Assembly: GCA_024234575.1 (NCBI GenBank)
Contig: JACKOB010000005.1
Coordinates: 186,001-250,000, forward strand
Length of the DNA: 64,000 bases
Direction of reading: 5' to 3'
Origin: Hahellaceae bacterium
Lineage (GTDB): Bacteria; Pseudomonadota; Gammaproteobacteria; Pseudomonadales; Oleiphilaceae
Numbering within the stretch: the first letter of the stretch is position 1; every line of letters begins with the position of its first letter. Position numbers and translations under genes: made by a program. Of this stretch, positions 1-11,139 are shown piece after piece. Under the pieces are notes generated by a model, which saw nothing but the letters and a program-made list of their open reading frames with translations, did no database searches and had not been told where the DNA came from.

Positions 1-2487
1 TCCTCCACGCGTTTCTTTTCTCCCATTCACAACATTCCTAAAGGCATCCATAACCACACAACTGTCCATATCAACAAAAATGAAAAGCCCATTGGCTGGG
101 TAGTGATGGAGCTTTCCCACGCTAATGCCAAAATACAAAAGTACCAGACACTGATTACCAGCACCCTGCTCATTCTGGTTGGGCTATTGATTAACAGTTT
201 TATTGCTATCCGGATGAGCCGCGATGTCACCGACCCCATCATGGCAATCACGCGGGCAGTCACCGCCATTCGTGAGGGCAAGCTCGACACCAGAGTCTAC
301 ACAAACTCCGGTCTCGAACTGAAAGAGCTGGAGTCTGGTATCAACTCGATGGCAGAGTCACTAAGTAACGCCTACGAAGAAATGCAGCAAAATATCGACC
401 AGGCCACCGAAGACCTGAGAGAGACACTTGAAACCATAGAAATACAAAATATTGAACTGGACATCGCCCGCAAAGAAGCTCTCGAAGCCAGCCGGATTAA
501 ATCAGAATTTCTGGCAAATATGAGCCATGAAATCCGGACGCCACTTAATGGTATTCTGGGGTTTACCAATTTGCTATTAAAAGGGCACCTCAATCAGCAA
601 CAAAAAGATCACCTGTCGACCATCAAGAAATCTTCTGAAATCCTGCTAACAATCATCAACGACATTCTCGATTTCTCAAAAATCGAAGCCGGAAAACTCA
701 CCTTGGACCACACCCCTCTGCGACTAAGGGAAGTGGTCGAAGACGTACTCACCATGCTGGCACCAGCCGCACATCAAAAGTATCTGGAGCTAGTACCCCT
801 AGTCTACGGTGATGTTCCCGAAGATATTTTCGGCGACCCATTACGCATTAAACAAATTGTTACCAACCTTGTGAGCAATGCCATCAAGTTCACCCAAAGC
901 GGCGAGGTGGTTTTGAGAGCGATGTTGGAAGATTTAAACGGCAACCAGGTAACCATCAAAATTAGCGTTACCGATACCGGCGTTGGCCTCTCGCGAGTGC
1001 AACAGCAGTCATTATTTCATGCATTCTCACAAGCTGACGCGTCAACCGCCCGGCAATATGGCGGCACCGGCTTAGGACTGGTAATTTCAAAGCGATTGAT
1101 AGAAGAAATGGGCGGTGAGATTGGTGTCGAAAGCGAGCTGGGCAAGGGCTCGACCTTTTGGTTCACATTGCCTACAGACATCGCAACGAATGCCATACCA
1201 GGTCCTTCACAGCGGGATATAAAAGGTGAGTCGATAATCTTGCATGAAACCCACCCTACTTCAAGGTTGTCGATACAACACCTGTTTAACGTGTGGGGCG
1301 TGAAAGTAGAGATTGCCGAAAGCCTCGATCAGTTGGTACAAAAAGTCATCAAGGCACAGACGGAACACAAGGGGTTTGGTGCAGCCATTATTGGTGTCAA
1401 TAAACATCAATTGAACTCCAACCAGCTTAGCAACCTGATAAAAGAACTTGAATTCAACCGCGACTGTCGAACAGTTTTACTGACACCCACCATAGACGAA
1501 GATGATCATGCCGTTTTAGCTTCCGCTTCGGCGCATATCAGCAAACCCGTTCAACAACAACGTCTGTACGAAAAATTGCTTCTAGTACTACAGGGTGAGA
1601 AAAAGCAAATTGCGGCAGAAGTGCCCGAAACTCCGCTTGCAACCAACGCGGCCAGTGATGTTAAAACACCGTTAATCTTGGCCGTAGATGACAACGACGC
1701 CAACCTTAAACTGGTGAAAGCGTTGTTAGAAGAGCTCTACGTGCAAGTGCACACCGCTTCAAGCGGCTTTGAAGCCTTAAGCAAATCAAAACAGAACAGT
1801 TACGACTTAATATTTATGGATGTGCAAATGCCTGGCATGGACGGCATTGAAACAACCCGCAGAATACGTGAACTTGAACAGGATAAGAACCGAAAAACGC
1901 CTATAATAGCGCTGACTGCCCATGCCCTGGCGGAAGAAAAACACAATCTTCTTGCCAACGGTTTTAATGACTACCTGACCAAACCCATCAGTGAAGCGCA
2001 GCTGCAAGACGTCATATTTCGCCGCACCGGCTATCGCGCGACACCTTATGCTTCCACAAGGCGTGCACTTCCGTCTAAATCAATCAAACCGTCAAACCGA
2101 GCCACCCAGGGGCCGTCGGTAGATATCGAGGCCAGCATTGCGCTTGCTGCTGGCAAAGCAGATTTGGCAGAAGAACTATTTAGTATGCTCATCGAGCATT
2201 TAATCGATGATAGAGAGGCGATTCAGGAGCACTTCGAAAACGATGAGAGGGATTTGCTGTTAAACCGTGTTCATAAACTACACGGAGCCACCCGCTACTG
2301 CGGAGTTCCGGAGCTTCGACACTACTCTGAGTCATTCGAGACGTCACTAAAACTGGACGCCGAGCCAGCTTATCAGGAATTCAGTGGATTGATGGCTGCG
2401 ATCGAGCGGGTGTTAACCTGGTCGGAAAACAACGATTGGCAGCAAATGTTCCGAAGGAGACATACTGCCAACCGCAAAGACGTTTAA
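1..2487 (+). CDS. barA: BarA/GacS-type hybrid sensor histidine kinase, 5' end cut by window
   Basis: The reading frame is open from base 1, so the Met at 103 is internal and the N-terminus lies outside the window. In order I see a transmembrane segment (about 150-210), a HAMP linker, a coiled-coil stretch, a HisKA box with SHEIRTPLNG (phospho-His codon at 526-528), an HATPase domain (GTGLGLVISKRLIEEMGG), a degenerate middle receiver, a full receiver with DVQMPGMDG (phospho-Asp codon 1819-1821), and a C-terminal HPt domain with HKLHGATRYCG (His codon 2272-2274). This is the BarA/GacS order. In known relatives the phosphorelay ends on a UvrY/GacA response regulator and controls CsrA-sequestering small RNAs. 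That regulator is not in this window. It converges on pdxJ, 43 bases away. Family confidence is high; BarA versus GacS is naming only. Confidence 0.93.
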   Translation, partial: SSTRFFSPIHNIPKGIHNHTTVHINKNEKPIGWVVMELSHANAKIQKYQTLITSTLLILVGLLINSFIAIRMSRDVTDPIMAITRAVTAIREGKLDTRVYTNSGLELKELESGINSMAESLSNAYEEMQQNIDQATEDLRETLETIEIQNIELDIARKEALEASRIKSEFLANMSHEIRTPLNGILGFTNLLLKGHLNQQQKDHLSTIKKSSEILLTIINDILDFSKIEAGKLTLDHTPLRLREVVEDVLTMLAPAAHQKYLELVPLVYGDVPEDIFGDPLRIKQIVTNLVSNAIKFTQSGEVVLRAMLEDLNGNQVTIKISVTDTGVGLSRVQQQSLFHAFSQADASTARQYGGTGLGLVISKRLIEEMGGEIGVESELGKGSTFWFTLPTDIATNAIPGPSQRDIKGESIILHETHPTSRLSIQHLFNVWGVKVEIAESLDQLVQKVIKAQTEHKGFGAAIIGVNKHQLNSNQLSNLIKELEFNRDCRTVLLTPTIDEDDHAVLASASAHISKPVQQQRLYEKLLLVLQGEKKQIAAEVPETPLATNAASDVKTPLILAVDDNDANLKLVKALLEELYVQVHTASSGFEALSKSKQNSYDLIFMDVQMPGMDGIETTRRIRELEQDKNRKTPIIALTAHALAEEKHNLLANGFNDYLTKPISEAQLQDVIFRRTGYRATPYASTRRALPSKSIKPSNRATQGPSVDIEASIALAAGKADLAEELFSMLIEHLIDDREAIQEHFENDERDLLLNRVHKLHGATRYCGVPELRHYSESFETSLKLDAEPAYQEFSGLMAAIERVLTWSENNDWQQMFRRRHTANRKDV

Positions 2488-2530
2488 ACGTCACCAATAA
2501 ATAGAGGGGAACCTCTTACGTGGATAACGC

Positions 2531-3277
2531 CTATGCCATAACAGAGGCGCGGGCTTTTTCCATAATATCTTTCATTTCACGCACAGCTTCAGAAAACCCC
2601 GTGAACAATGCCCTGGCAACAATACTATGGCCAATATTAAGTTCATTAATTTCTGGCAACATGGCGATAGCCTGAACATTATGGTAGTGCAGTCCATGGC
2701 CAGCATTAATAATCAACCCAAGTTCATGAGCCAGCGTGACGCCTTCTTTCAAAAAAACCAGCTGATGGCTCTGCTCGGCGGCATTTTCTGCATCTGCATA
2801 TTGTCCGGTATGCAACTCAATGGCCTGCGCGCCACAGCGATGTGCGGCCTCAATCTGTGTGGGGTCTGCATCAATAAAAAGCGAGACTTGCATACCGGCT
2901 TCCTGCAGGCGCTGGCAGGCTTCACGAATACGTGATTCCTGCCCGGCCACATCCAATCCGCCTTCCGTTGTGAGCTCTTCTCTTTTTTCAGGTACCAGAC
3001 AACAATGTGCTGGCTGAACTTTTTCTGCCAGCTGCAACATAGATTCAGTCACAGCCATTTCCAGGTTCATCCGGGTTGTTAATGTCTCTTTCATTACCCA
3101 GACATCACGATCCTGGATGTGTCTTCGGTCTTCCCGCGGGTGAATGGTAATCCCGTCCGCTCCCGCCTGCTCTGCGAGCATGGCTGCATAAACAGGGTCA
3201 GGAAATCTTGTGCCTCGTGCCTGCCGCAAGGTCGCGACATGATCTACATTTATGCCCAGTAAAATTCTTTCACCCAT
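2531..3277 (-). CDS. pdxJ: pyridoxine 5'-phosphate synthase PdxJ
   Basis: This 248-residue protein has the usual family length and begins [18 protein letters not shown], the typical PdxJ N-terminus. Further on are [16 protein letters not shown] and the phosphate-binding stretch [11 protein letters not shown]. The family condenses 1-deoxyxylulose 5-phosphate with 3-amino-2-oxopropyl phosphate to form pyridoxine 5'-phosphate, the last ring-closing step of DXP-dependent vitamin B6 synthesis in the cytosol. Its ATG lies inside the end of recO (8-base overlap), so it is the last gene of the translationally coupled rnc-era-recO-pdxJ run. Confidence 0.97.
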   Translation of the reverse strand: MGERILLGINVDHVATLRQARGTRFPDPVYAAMLAEQAGADGITIHPREDRRHIQDRDVWVMKETLTTRMNLEMAVTESMLQLAEKVQPAHCCLVPEKREELTTEGGLDVAGQESRIREACQRLQEAGMQVSLFIDADPTQIEAAHRCGAQAIELHTGQYADAENAAEQSHQLVFLKEGVTLAHELGLIINAGHGLHYHNVQAIAMLPEINELNIGHSIVARALFTGFSEAVREMKDIMEKARASVMA

Positions 3278-4001
3278 GTTTATACTCCATCAGTTTTCGT
3301 ATCATCTCTCGACTGTTCAATGCTCGACCCTGCAATTGATTGTCAATCAATGTGCGCGCAATTATTTTGGCAGAACGACGCGACCCCGCGTCGTTAAAAT
3401 CCAAGGTGCAGCAGTCAATTATATGCTTCCCTGGCAAGGCACCTCTGGACTGCTCGTCGGCGCGAACAAATCCGGCATGATGGTGCATTCGATAGAAGCG
3501 GCTCGGCTCAATCGCGGCACCGGTATCGAGGTCATATTCAAAATCAGGTAACGCTCCCAGCTCCCGCAAAAAAGCCATCTCAAAACGGCGCAAGGCAGGC
3601 TCAACCTGTGCGGTACTAAAAAGCTCGGATATTGCCGTCACGTAGGCTGAAAATATTTCCTCGGAAGGCCCTCCCCGAGGCAATAAGCGGGTCAACAATT
3701 CGTTGATATACAAGCCTGAGCAATAGGCTAACCCCGATGAAGGCAAGGCATTGAGGTAAAATGACGAAGCAGTTTCAGCACCGATTAGCGTTTTCAGGTC
3801 TCCTGAACCGACCCAGTTTACCAGTAGCGGGCGAAAAATCTGCAGCGTTGACTTCAGTGGGCTTTTGGGCCGGCGCGCGCCCTTCGCAATAAGCTGTACC
3901 ACGCCGTGATTCAATGTAAACAGACTTAAGATGACACTGGTCTCTTTATAGTGTGCGCTGTGCAGAACGTATCCTGGCTCGTCCGCCACTACTCGGCTCA
4001 T
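3270..4001 (-). CDS. recO: DNA repair protein RecO
   Basis: This 243-residue protein has the RecO pattern: an N-terminal OB-fold ([20 protein letters not shown], then a [10 protein letters not shown] loop) followed by a helical domain ([20 protein letters not shown]). RecO binds single-stranded DNA and SSB, and with RecR loads RecA at gaps in the RecF pathway. I see no four-cysteine zinc site in the C-terminal half, as is usual for gammaproteobacterial RecO. It overlaps era upstream by 4 bases and pdxJ downstream by 8 bases, implying translational coupling. Confidence 0.95.
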   Translation of the reverse strand: MSRVVADEPGYVLHSAHYKETSVILSLFTLNHGVVQLIAKGARRPKSPLKSTLQIFRPLLVNWVGSGDLKTLIGAETASSFYLNALPSSGLAYCSGLYINELLTRLLPRGGPSEEIFSAYVTAISELFSTAQVEPALRRFEMAFLRELGALPDFEYDLDTGAAIEPSRFYRMHHHAGFVRADEQSRGALPGKHIIDCCTLDFNDAGSRRSAKIIARTLIDNQLQGRALNSREMIRKLMEYKHG

Positions 4002-4909
4002 ACATCATCGAAACCAAGGCTTCTCAGTGCTCTTTCGTTGTCAGCCCAACCACTTTTCACTTTGACCCACAGATTCAACATAACCTTGCTGCCGAATACG
4101 CGCTCCATATCCAAACGCGCATCACGACCAATTATTTTCAATTGCTCGCCTTTATTTCCAATAACAATCTTCTTCTGCCCCTGTCTCTCAACAAGTATCA
4201 ATGCACTAATGGTCAACAAGTTCCCTTCTGGCTTAAACTCTTCAATTTCAACCGCAATGGAATAAGGAACTTCGTCACCTAACTGACGCATCACTTTCTC
4301 GCGAACCAGTTCAGCCGCTAAAAAACGCTCCGATCGGTCCGTCACCTGATCTTCAGGATAAAAATGTATACTACTGGGAAGAAATCGACTGATCGACTTT
4401 TCTAATGCCTCGACATTATGTCCATCCAGGGCAGAAATTGGCACCATGTCTTCAAACGTATACTTGGATGACAACAGCTGAAGCTGCGGCAACAAGATTG
4501 ATTTGTCTTTTACCTGATCAACTTTATTGACCGCGAGAATAACCGGTGCTTTTTGCTGAGATATGTTTTGCAGAACGATATCGTCTTCTTCCGTCCATGC
4601 GGTTCTGTCCACAATAAAAACCACAACATCCACATCTTTAATCGCACTACTTGCCGCACGGTTCATGTAGCGATTAATCGCCTTCGGATTGGGCTTATGC
4701 ATCCCAGGTGTATCGACATAGATGCACTGAACCGTATCAATCGTTTTAATACCGATAATCTGATGTCGGGTAGTTTGCGGCTTCTTAGAGGTAATGCTGA
4801 TTTTCTGACCGAGAATTTTGTTCAGCAGCGTAGACTTGCCAACATTAGGCCGCCCCACAATGGCCACAAATCCACATTTGGTCTCGTCGTTATTTGCTAC
4901 TTCATTCAT
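3998..4909 (-). CDS. era: GTPase Era, 30S ribosome assembly factor
   Basis: The protein has 303 residues. The GTPase domain shows G1 GRPNVGKST near residue 18, the switch region [13 protein letters not shown]3 DTPG and G4 NKVD. A C-terminal KH domain follows, with [19 protein letters not shown]. Era binds the 3' end of 16S rRNA through the KH domain and checks 30S maturation before subunit joining. It is translationally coupled to rnc (4-base overlap). The rnc-era pairing is ancient and functionally coherent, since both act in rRNA processing. Confidence 0.98.
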   Translation of the reverse strand: MNEVANNDETKCGFVAIVGRPNVGKSTLLNKILGQKISITSKKPQTTRHQIIGIKTIDTVQCIYVDTPGMHKPNPKAINRYMNRAASSAIKDVDVVVFIVDRTAWTEEDDIVLQNISQQKAPVILAVNKVDQVKDKSILLPQLQLLSSKYTFEDMVPISALDGHNVEALEKSISRFLPSSIHFYPEDQVTDRSERFLAAELVREKVMRQLGDEVPYSIAVEIEEFKPEGNLLTISALILVERQGQKKIVIGNKGEQLKIIGRDARLDMERVFGSKVMLNLWVKVKSGWADNERALRSLGFDDV

Positions 4910-5625
4910 ACAGCACTCTCAATTCCCAATAAGACAAGGGCGTTGCGGGCGGCAGTTTGCTCTGCGATCCGTCTACTATTTCCCTCACCACTAGTCTTTT
5001 CGTTTAACAGGCTCACTTCACAGTCGACGTAAAACGTCTGCGCGTGGGCCTCACCCGTAACATTCACCACCACATAATTAGGAAGGGGTTCCTGACGAGA
5101 TTGCAGGAATTCTTGCAGACGGGTTTTCGAATCTTTCTGGATCCCCTTATCCGACAGTGCATCCAATCGCCTTTCATACCATGCCAGTATACGCTCGCGA
5201 CATACTTCAAAGCCGCTATCGAGATAAATTGCACCGATAATCGACTCAACCGCATCAGCAAGAATAGAATCGCGTCTGAAGCCACCGCTTTTCAGCTCAC
5301 CGGAGCCAAGCAGAATGTAGTCTCCCAGTTTAAACTCACGGGCAATTTCCGCCAGCGTTGTGCCTCTGACAAGCCCTGCACGCTGCCGGCTCATCTGTCC
5401 TTCTTTCAGTTTGGGAAACTGCCGATACAAATACTCAGCAATCACCATATTCAGTAATGAGTCGCCTAAAAACTCTAAACGCTCATTGTTGAGATGCCCC
5501 AAGCTTCTGTGCGTCAAAGCAAGCTCAAGCAAAGACTCTGATGTAAACTCGTAGCCAATACTACGCTCTAATCTTGCGAAATTTTCACTCACTGTTTGCT
5601 TAAATATCCTTTGCTTTACATTCAC
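4906..5625 (-). CDS. rnc: ribonuclease III
   Basis: The 239-residue protein has the RNase III signature [13 protein letters not shown] (about residues 47-59), the second catalytic cluster [16 protein letters not shown], and a C-terminal double-stranded RNA-binding domain ([20 protein letters not shown]). It cleaves double-stranded RNA and processes the rRNA precursor. The longest frame starts with GTG at 5625 with only a weak ribosome site; another GTG at 5592 would give a protein closer to the usual start just before the LERSIGYEF region. The exact start is therefore open. Confidence 0.96.
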   Translation of the reverse strand: MNVKQRIFKQTVSENFARLERSIGYEFTSESLLELALTHRSLGHLNNERLEFLGDSLLNMVIAEYLYRQFPKLKEGQMSRQRAGLVRGTTLAEIAREFKLGDYILLGSGELKSGGFRRDSILADAVESIIGAIYLDSGFEVCRERILAWYERRLDALSDKGIQKDSKTRLQEFLQSRQEPLPNYVVVNVTGEAHAQTFYVDCEVSLLNEKTSGEGNSRRIAEQTAARNALVLLGIESAV

Positions 5626-5648
5626 CCAGCACCATTCATTGCTGAGTA

Positions 5649-6026
5649 TTAATTATCTTTAAGCGGTGTCTCGGCGTGATTGGTAAAGGACACCACTACA
5701 TCAACATTCTTAAAAATATTTTCACGCACTTCATAATCTGCGTCGATGGTTAGCAAGCCGTTATCACGCTTGATCTTGATACTTTCGTTTTTAAAATCCC
5801 TGATATTGTTAATGATCAAACGCGACTGTATTTTGGTGAAAATCTGATCATCTGTATAAGATGTTACCTGAGAGTCCTCAACCATGGCGTTAATCACACT
5901 ATTAATCGAGTTATTATCCATATACTTAGGCAAAATTTTAATTGCCAAGGTCAAAGCCAACGCCACCATTATCAGCAAGAAGAGCGTTGCGATTGTTGAG
6001 CCACCGGCCTGATTCTTTTTTGTCAT
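5649..6026 (-). CDS. DUF4845 family small membrane protein
   Basis: This 125-residue protein has one N-terminal membrane segment (about residues 10-32) followed by a soluble domain of mixed alpha/beta character, probably periplasmic. Proteins of this size between lepB and rnc in Pseudomonas-like genomes belong to the DUF4845 family, and position plus architecture support that assignment. Function is unknown. It has an LPxY-like stretch ([11 protein letters not shown]) after the membrane segment, also typical of the family. It sits between lepB (51 bases upstream) and rnc (23 bases downstream), probably in the same transcript. Confidence 0.8.
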   Translation of the reverse strand: MTKKNQAGGSTIATLFLLIMVALALTLAIKILPKYMDNNSINSVINAMVEDSQVTSYTDDQIFTKIQSRLIINNIRDFKNESIKIKRDNGLLTIDADYEVRENIFKNVDVVVSFTNHAETPLKDN

Positions 6027-6077
6027 TATTCACCCCATTTTGGCAATTAACATTCAATACCACGGCAGGTTAGAGAT

Positions 6078-6869
6078 TTAGTCAAATCCACCCACACGAG
6101 AGAAACTGGGAATGGAAAACAGTGTTTCCCAGTGCATCCAAATAGCAAAGGCTTTACCCACTACCAGATGGTCCGGTACGAATCCCCAAAAACGGCTATC
6201 GTTGCTATTGTCACGATTGTCGCCCATTACAAAGTAATGGCCTTCTGGTACGACCCACTCGCCAGCACCCATATGCATGCCACGACCTGGATCCTTATAT
6301 ATATTATGGACGGTACCTGAAAGATTTTCCTCAAACATCTCCTGTCCATTTATAGCCCCCTCAAAATCCGAGCTGACCTGCTGACCATTGATAAAGAGGT
6401 TTTTCTGATCATAGCGAATAACATCACCACCAACACCCACAACACGTTTGATGTAATTGGTTTTCCCATCTTTGGGAAACCTGAATACCAGTACATCACC
6501 TGCTTTCGGATCACCTAACGACACCACTTTGGTTCCAAGCACTGGCAAACGTACACCGTAGGTAAACTTATTCACTAAAATAAAATCTCCGACCTCTAGT
6601 GTAGGCAGCATAGATCCGGATGGAATTTGAAAAGGCTCAACCAAAAAAGAGCGCAGAACTAAAACCAATGCCAATACCGGGAAAAACGACCGGCTCATTT
6701 CTACCAGCGCGGGCTCTTCCAGCTCAGTTTCAAGGTCTGTTCCAGTACTTTTCGCTCTTTGCTCTGCTGCGACAAAACGTTTTTGATAAAAAAACAGGCG
6801 GTCAATTGCCCATACCACGCCGGTACCTAAAGTAAGGAGCACCAGAATTAAAGGAAAATCTATATCCAT
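6078..6869 (-). CDS. lepB: signal peptidase I
   Basis: The protein has 263 residues with two N-terminal membrane segments. The catalytic Ser box is PSGSMLPTLEVGDFILVNK (about residue 85). The catalytic Lys box is YIKRVVGVGGD, and the C-terminal box is FVMGDNRDNSNDSRFWG. It removes signal peptides from secreted proteins on the periplasmic face of the inner membrane. It follows lepA by 53 bases, the standard lepA-lepB pairing. Confidence 0.98.
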   Translation of the reverse strand: MDIDFPLILVLLTLGTGVVWAIDRLFFYQKRFVAAEQRAKSTGTDLETELEEPALVEMSRSFFPVLALVLVLRSFLVEPFQIPSGSMLPTLEVGDFILVNKFTYGVRLPVLGTKVVSLGDPKAGDVLVFRFPKDGKTNYIKRVVGVGGDVIRYDQKNLFINGQQVSSDFEGAINGQEMFEENLSGTVHNIYKDPGRGMHMGAGEWVVPEGHYFVMGDNRDNSNDSRFWGFVPDHLVVGKAFAIWMHWETLFSIPSFSRVGGFD

Positions 6870-6922
6870 ATCTCTTTCTCTATTTTTTTATTTAACGCTT
6901 CGTCGCGATGAGAGTTCACTCA

Positions 6923-8722
6923 TTAGCTATCAACTTTTAAAACTGCCAAAAACGCGTCCTGTGGTATTTCTACGCGACCAACCTGCTTCATTCGCTTCTT
7001 ACCTTCTTTCTGCTTTTGCAGCAGTTTTTTCTTACGGCTAACGTCACCGCCATAACACTTTGCGGTAACGTTTTTGCGCAATGCTTTCACTGTCTGTCTG
7101 GCAATTACATGCCCACCGATAGCCGCCTGTATGGCCACATCGAACATCTGACGAGGAATCAGGTCTTTCATTTTCTCAACCAGTTGCCGACCTTTGTACT
7201 GTGAGTTGTCTCGATGCACGATCAGTGCAAGCGCATCAACCCGCTCTGAGTTAATCAGCACATCCAGCCTGACCAGAGATGCCGCCTCAAATCGCACAAA
7301 GTGATAGTCGAGGGATGCAAACCCTTTACTGACTGACTTAATACGGTCAAAAAAGTCGAGTACAACTTCATTCATTGGCAGTTCGTAGGTAAGCGCGACC
7401 TGACCACCAACAAAACGCATATCTTTTTGCACACCGCGTTTGTCTACACACAAACTGATGACGTTGCCCAGGTATTCCTGCGGCACAAGAATACTGGCCT
7501 CAACTATGGGCTCGCGCATTTCGGCAATAGAGCCCAGCTCTGGTAATCTCGAAGGGTTGTCCACCTTAACGACGTCACCCGTGCGGGTAACAACTTCATA
7601 AACAACGGTCGGTGCAGTGGTGATGAGATCAAGATCGTACTCACGTTCGAGCCGCTCTTGAATAATTTCCATGTGCAACATGCCAAGAAAGCCGCAACGG
7701 AAGCCAAAACCCAATGCATCCGATGTTTCAGGCTCATAGAACAAAGAGGCATCATTGAGTGTCAGTTTTTCCAGTGCATCGCGGAAATCTTCGTAGTCTT
7801 CAGAGCTGACAGGAAATAAGCCTGCATAAACCTGCGGGCGCACTTTCTTAAACCCTGGTAATGCCTTCACTTCTGGTGTCTTGGCGTGGGTGATGGTATC
7901 ACCAACAGGCGCGCCGTGAATATCTTTGATGCCCGCGACCATGAAGCCTACTTCACCAGCTTTTAATACGCCGGTAGCAACCTGTTTGGGTGTAAATACC
8001 CCGACAGCATCAACCAGTTCAGACTTGCCGGTAGATTTCACCATGATTTTATCGCCCTTACGCATCGTGCCATGCTTGACGCGAACCAGCGAGACAACGC
8101 CCAGATAATTGTCGAACCAGGAATCGATAATCAGCGCCTGCAAAGGTGCCTCGGTATCACCTTCGGGAGGGGGAATTTTTTTAACCAGCGCTTCGAGCAC
8201 ATCTTCGACGCCCATACCGCTTTTCGCGCTACAAGGAACTGCATCACTGGCATCGATACCAATGATATCTTCGATCTGGGATTTCACACGATCAGGCTCA
8301 GCTGCGGGCAAATCCATTTTGTTAAGAATTGGTACCACTTCAAGTCCAAGCTCGATCGCAGTGTAGCAATTTGCAACCGACTGCGCTTCAACGCCCTGCG
8401 CGGCATCCACAATCAGCAACGCACCTTCACAAGCTTCCAAAGAACGGGAAACTTCGTAAGAAAAGTCTACATGGCCCGGCGTATCGATAAAGTTAAGCTG
8501 GTATACCTCCCCGTCTTTTGCTTTGTAATCCAGCGTCACGCTCTGAGCCTTGATGGTAATACCGCGCTCTCGCTCGATATCCATAGAGTCCAGAACCTGT
8601 GCAGACATTTCACGATCAGAAAGGCCACCGCACATTTGAATAAAGCGGTCGGCCAACGTGGACTTACCATGATCGATGTGGGCGATTATTGAAAAATTTC
8701 GAATATTTTTAAGACTACTCAC
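6923..8722 (-). CDS. lepA: elongation factor 4 (LepA), ribosomal GTPase
   Basis: This 599-residue protein has all the LepA landmarks: G1 [14 protein letters not shown], the RERGITI switch, G3 DTPGHVDF, G4 NKMD and the LepA-specific C-terminal end ([20 protein letters not shown]). LepA acts on the ribosome during initiation and elongation and is a back-translocase in vitro. The start codon at 8722 is GTG, followed by [18 protein letters not shown]; no in-frame ATG gives the full G1 region. It heads the lepA-lepB pair, and a strong terminator of the upstream mucD transcript lies between mucD and it. Confidence 0.98.
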   Translation of the reverse strand: MSSLKNIRNFSIIAHIDHGKSTLADRFIQMCGGLSDREMSAQVLDSMDIERERGITIKAQSVTLDYKAKDGEVYQLNFIDTPGHVDFSYEVSRSLEACEGALLIVDAAQGVEAQSVANCYTAIELGLEVVPILNKMDLPAAEPDRVKSQIEDIIGIDASDAVPCSAKSGMGVEDVLEALVKKIPPPEGDTEAPLQALIIDSWFDNYLGVVSLVRVKHGTMRKGDKIMVKSTGKSELVDAVGVFTPKQVATGVLKAGEVGFMVAGIKDIHGAPVGDTITHAKTPEVKALPGFKKVRPQVYAGLFPVSSEDYEDFRDALEKLTLNDASLFYEPETSDALGFGFRCGFLGMLHMEIIQERLEREYDLDLITTAPTVVYEVVTRTGDVVKVDNPSRLPELGSIAEMREPIVEASILVPQEYLGNVISLCVDKRGVQKDMRFVGGQVALTYELPMNEVVLDFFDRIKSVSKGFASLDYHFVRFEAASLVRLDVLINSERVDALALIVHRDNSQYKGRQLVEKMKDLIPRQMFDVAIQAAIGGHVIARQTVKALRKNVTAKCYGGDVSRKKKLLQKQKEGKKRMKQVGRVEIPQDAFLAVLKVDS

Positions 8723-8853
8723 AGATATACGTCACTCATTAAATTCTTTGCTGATCAAAAGAGGGGGAAAAACGCGCAATTTTAGCCTATATGGCCAACA
8801 AAAGTCATGAGTTAAAGTCGCCGTGTTCACAAAAGAGCAAATAGCTTAAATAA

Positions 8854-8885
8854 AAAAGGGCAGGTAGTACGCCACCTGCCCTTTT
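8854..8885 (-). terminator. intrinsic terminator after mucD
   Basis: A perfect 12-bp stem (8854-8865 with 8874-8885) has an 8-base loop. On the minus strand it is followed by a run of T bases. It lies 24 bases beyond the mucD stop codon and separates the sigma-E locus from lepA-lepB. Confidence 0.88.
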
Positions 8886-8908
8886 GATTTCACCGCAAAA
8901 TAACTCTG

Positions 8909-10336
8909 CTAGTCCTCGCCTTTAATTTTTAAGACAATGAACGCGGGGTTGCCGTTGCGCACAATCAACATCGGAATGGCCTTATCGGCGGGTAAATTAC
9001 TCACCATTTCATTAAACTGCTGCACCGATTCAACCGGCTTATTGTTGATACTGCTAATAATATCGCCTACTTTAATTCCCGCAGCCATTCCTGCACCAGC
9101 CCCTACCTGCTGCACCAGCACACCACCTTTGATATCAAGTTCTTTGGCTCTTTTAGGCTCGACAGGCTGTACAACGAGATTAAGTCGATTACTGTTATCT
9201 TTCGGGGTGGCGGCAGGCACCACACTGGCTTCTCCACCAGGTAATTCACCGATCGTTACCTTGATGACTTTTCGGTCTCCCGAACGAACAACAACCATTT
9301 TCGCTTCGGTGCCCACTTTCGTGCGCCCCACCAGATGCGGTAAATCCGATGACAGACTCACCTCCTGACCTTCATACTCGACAATAATATCACCGGGTTT
9401 CAGCCCTGCACTTTGCGCCGGAGAGTCAGGAACCACCTGCGCGACCAAAGCGCCATGCGGCTTGCTCAACCCAAACGACTCTGCCAGATCACGATTAACT
9501 TCCTGAATCAGCACGCCCAGCCAGCCGCGAGAGACAAAGCCCTTTTGCTTTATCTGCTCAACAACCTCCATGGCAACATCTACAGGGATGGCAAAAGAGA
9601 CCCCCATAAAGCCACCAGATCGTGTGTAAATCTGTGAGTTAATCCCTATGACTTCACCATCGAGGTTAAATAGCGGGCCACCTGAATTGCCCGGATTGAT
9701 CGCCGCATCTGTTTGAATAAACGGCACATAGTTTTCATTAGGCAAACTGCGACCTAACGCACTGATGATGCCCGCAGTCACTGTATAGTCAAAACCAAAC
9801 GGTGAGCCAATCGCCAACACCCACTCGCCCACTTTCAACTCTTTCGACTTACCCAGTTTGACCACAGGCAAATCTTTAGCGTCTACTTTTAACAACGCCA
9901 AATCAGACCGCTCATCAGCCCCCACTAATTGGGCAATCAGCTCTCGTCGATCACTCAAGCGAACAATAATTTCATCTGCACCGTTAATGACATGATTATT
10001 CGTGAGAATGTAGCCATCTTTTGAGACGATGAACCCTGAACCCATTGAGCTGCGTGGCTCGGGTGTGCCACCCCGCCCGAAGGGAGCGCCGAAAAAGTGC
10101 CGAAAAAACTCGGGTATCTGCTGTAGCTCTTCTTCGCTCATGGGACCACGATCCCGCTTGGCCACCTGTGTAGAGGTGCTGATATTCACCACCGAAGGAG
10201 AGGCATCTTCAACCAATTCGGTGAAATCAGGCAAACTGGCAGCACTTGCCAACGTAGTCGCCGTGAAAATCGAAAAAAACAAAACTATGTACTGCACGAC
10301 CACCGACCGCGACTTTAATCGATAAGGTAGATTCAT
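8909..10336 (-). CDS. mucD: periplasmic serine protease MucD (DegP/DegQ family)
   Basis: The 475-residue protein has an N-terminal signal peptide (about residues 14-33), then a trypsin-like domain with the catalytic triad visible: His in ILTNNHVI, Asp in RSDLALLKV, Ser in INPGNSGGPLF. Two PDZ domains follow, the first around RGWLGVLIQEV, the second ending at the C-terminus. It degrades or refolds misfolded envelope proteins, and in Pseudomonas MucD restrains sigma-E (AlgU) activity. It is the last gene of the rpoE-mucA-mucB-rseC-mucD locus, but 231 bases separate it from rseC, so it may also have its own promoter. A good ribosome site (AAGGAGTG) precedes the ATG. Confidence 0.96.
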   Translation of the reverse strand: MNLPYRLKSRSVVVQYIVLFFSIFTATTLASAASLPDFTELVEDASPSVVNISTSTQVAKRDRGPMSEEELQQIPEFFRHFFGAPFGRGGTPEPRSSMGSGFIVSKDGYILTNNHVINGADEIIVRLSDRRELIAQLVGADERSDLALLKVDAKDLPVVKLGKSKELKVGEWVLAIGSPFGFDYTVTAGIISALGRSLPNENYVPFIQTDAAINPGNSGGPLFNLDGEVIGINSQIYTRSGGFMGVSFAIPVDVAMEVVEQIKQKGFVSRGWLGVLIQEVNRDLAESFGLSKPHGALVAQVVPDSPAQSAGLKPGDIIVEYEGQEVSLSSDLPHLVGRTKVGTEAKMVVVRSGDRKVIKVTIGELPGGEASVVPAATPKDNSNRLNLVVQPVEPKRAKELDIKGGVLVQQVGAGAGMAAGIKVGDIISSINNKPVESVQQFNEMVSNLPADKAIPMLIVRNGNPAFIVLKIKGED

Positions 10337-10567
10337 TCTGGCACTCCTTAGCTTGGGTTACTGGGCACATTTAAAAGTATAGAGCAATCGACACAGGCTC
10401 TCGGCTTCGAAAATCTAAAGATGAAAGTACTGCAGGTGCAGACCGCAACTTAGAAGTTATTGTGGCGATCAACGCATTAATTTCAAATTAAAGATAAGTA
10501 AAGGTAAACCAGGCGGGAGGTCATTTGTGTTACCGATGGGTGTGACACCAACATCAAGCAGCCAACA

Positions 10568-11050
10568 TTATTGGTGAACGACGGTAATAGTGCCTGCAGA
10601 GGTCTCTGCGATATCTACGGTTGCACGTCTTATTAGTACCGGCTGCGTGTCTGCGGCCATTCGCGACGAAGTTGCCATTATTTTCACCAGAACAAAGCCG
10701 AAAAATAATCCTGACAATCCCGCCAGCACCGAATATATCTCATTATCCGGCCACAAATGATCAGCCAGCACTGCCCCCAGAACCAGCAATAGCAAAGGCA
10801 TGAAATAGACGAGGAAAGAGGCTTTTAAAAGCGCATCATCAGGGATCCCCACAACCACGGAGTCTCCCACATCAACTCCCAAATGGTCCTTAAATGGCAT
10901 CTGCATGACGCGCCCACCGGATAGCTTATTTAGCACGGCCGTACCGCACCCTTTATTGGCGGAACAGGTACTACATGTGCTTTGCTGAACCGTTTGTACC
11001 CAGGCTAGACCCTGTTCAACCGCCACAACTTTACCGGTTTGCTCTATCAT
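10568..11050 (-). CDS. rseC: RseC/MucC-type SoxR-reducing membrane protein
   Basis: This 160-residue protein has an N-terminal cysteine-rich segment (CSTCSANKGCG, about residues 22-32) and two adjacent membrane segments (about 77-95 and 102-120), the layout of RseC/MucC. In E. coli, RseC takes part with the Rsx complex in reducing the iron-sulfur regulator SoxR. In Pseudomonas the homologue MucC sits between mucB and mucD, exactly as here. Its direct role in sigma-E control is unclear. Confidence 0.93.
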   Translation of the reverse strand: MIEQTGKVVAVEQGLAWVQTVQQSTCSTCSANKGCGTAVLNKLSGGRVMQMPFKDHLGVDVGDSVVVGIPDDALLKASFLVYFMPLLLLVLGAVLADHLWPDNEIYSVLAGLSGLFFGFVLVKIMATSSRMAADTQPVLIRRATVDIAETSAGTITVVHQ

Positions 11051-11139
11051 TTATGGCCTCTATCGATTTATCACTCATGGACCAACTCTCATTACCGCTT
11101 CAATTCAAGTGCAACGCAAGCTCGAAACTTTTGAAAGAA

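Noticed and set aside
8072..8692. 206-codon open frame on the plus strand inside lepA
   Set aside because: It is antisense to the conserved GTPase region of lepA, with no recognisable domain; a shadow frame.
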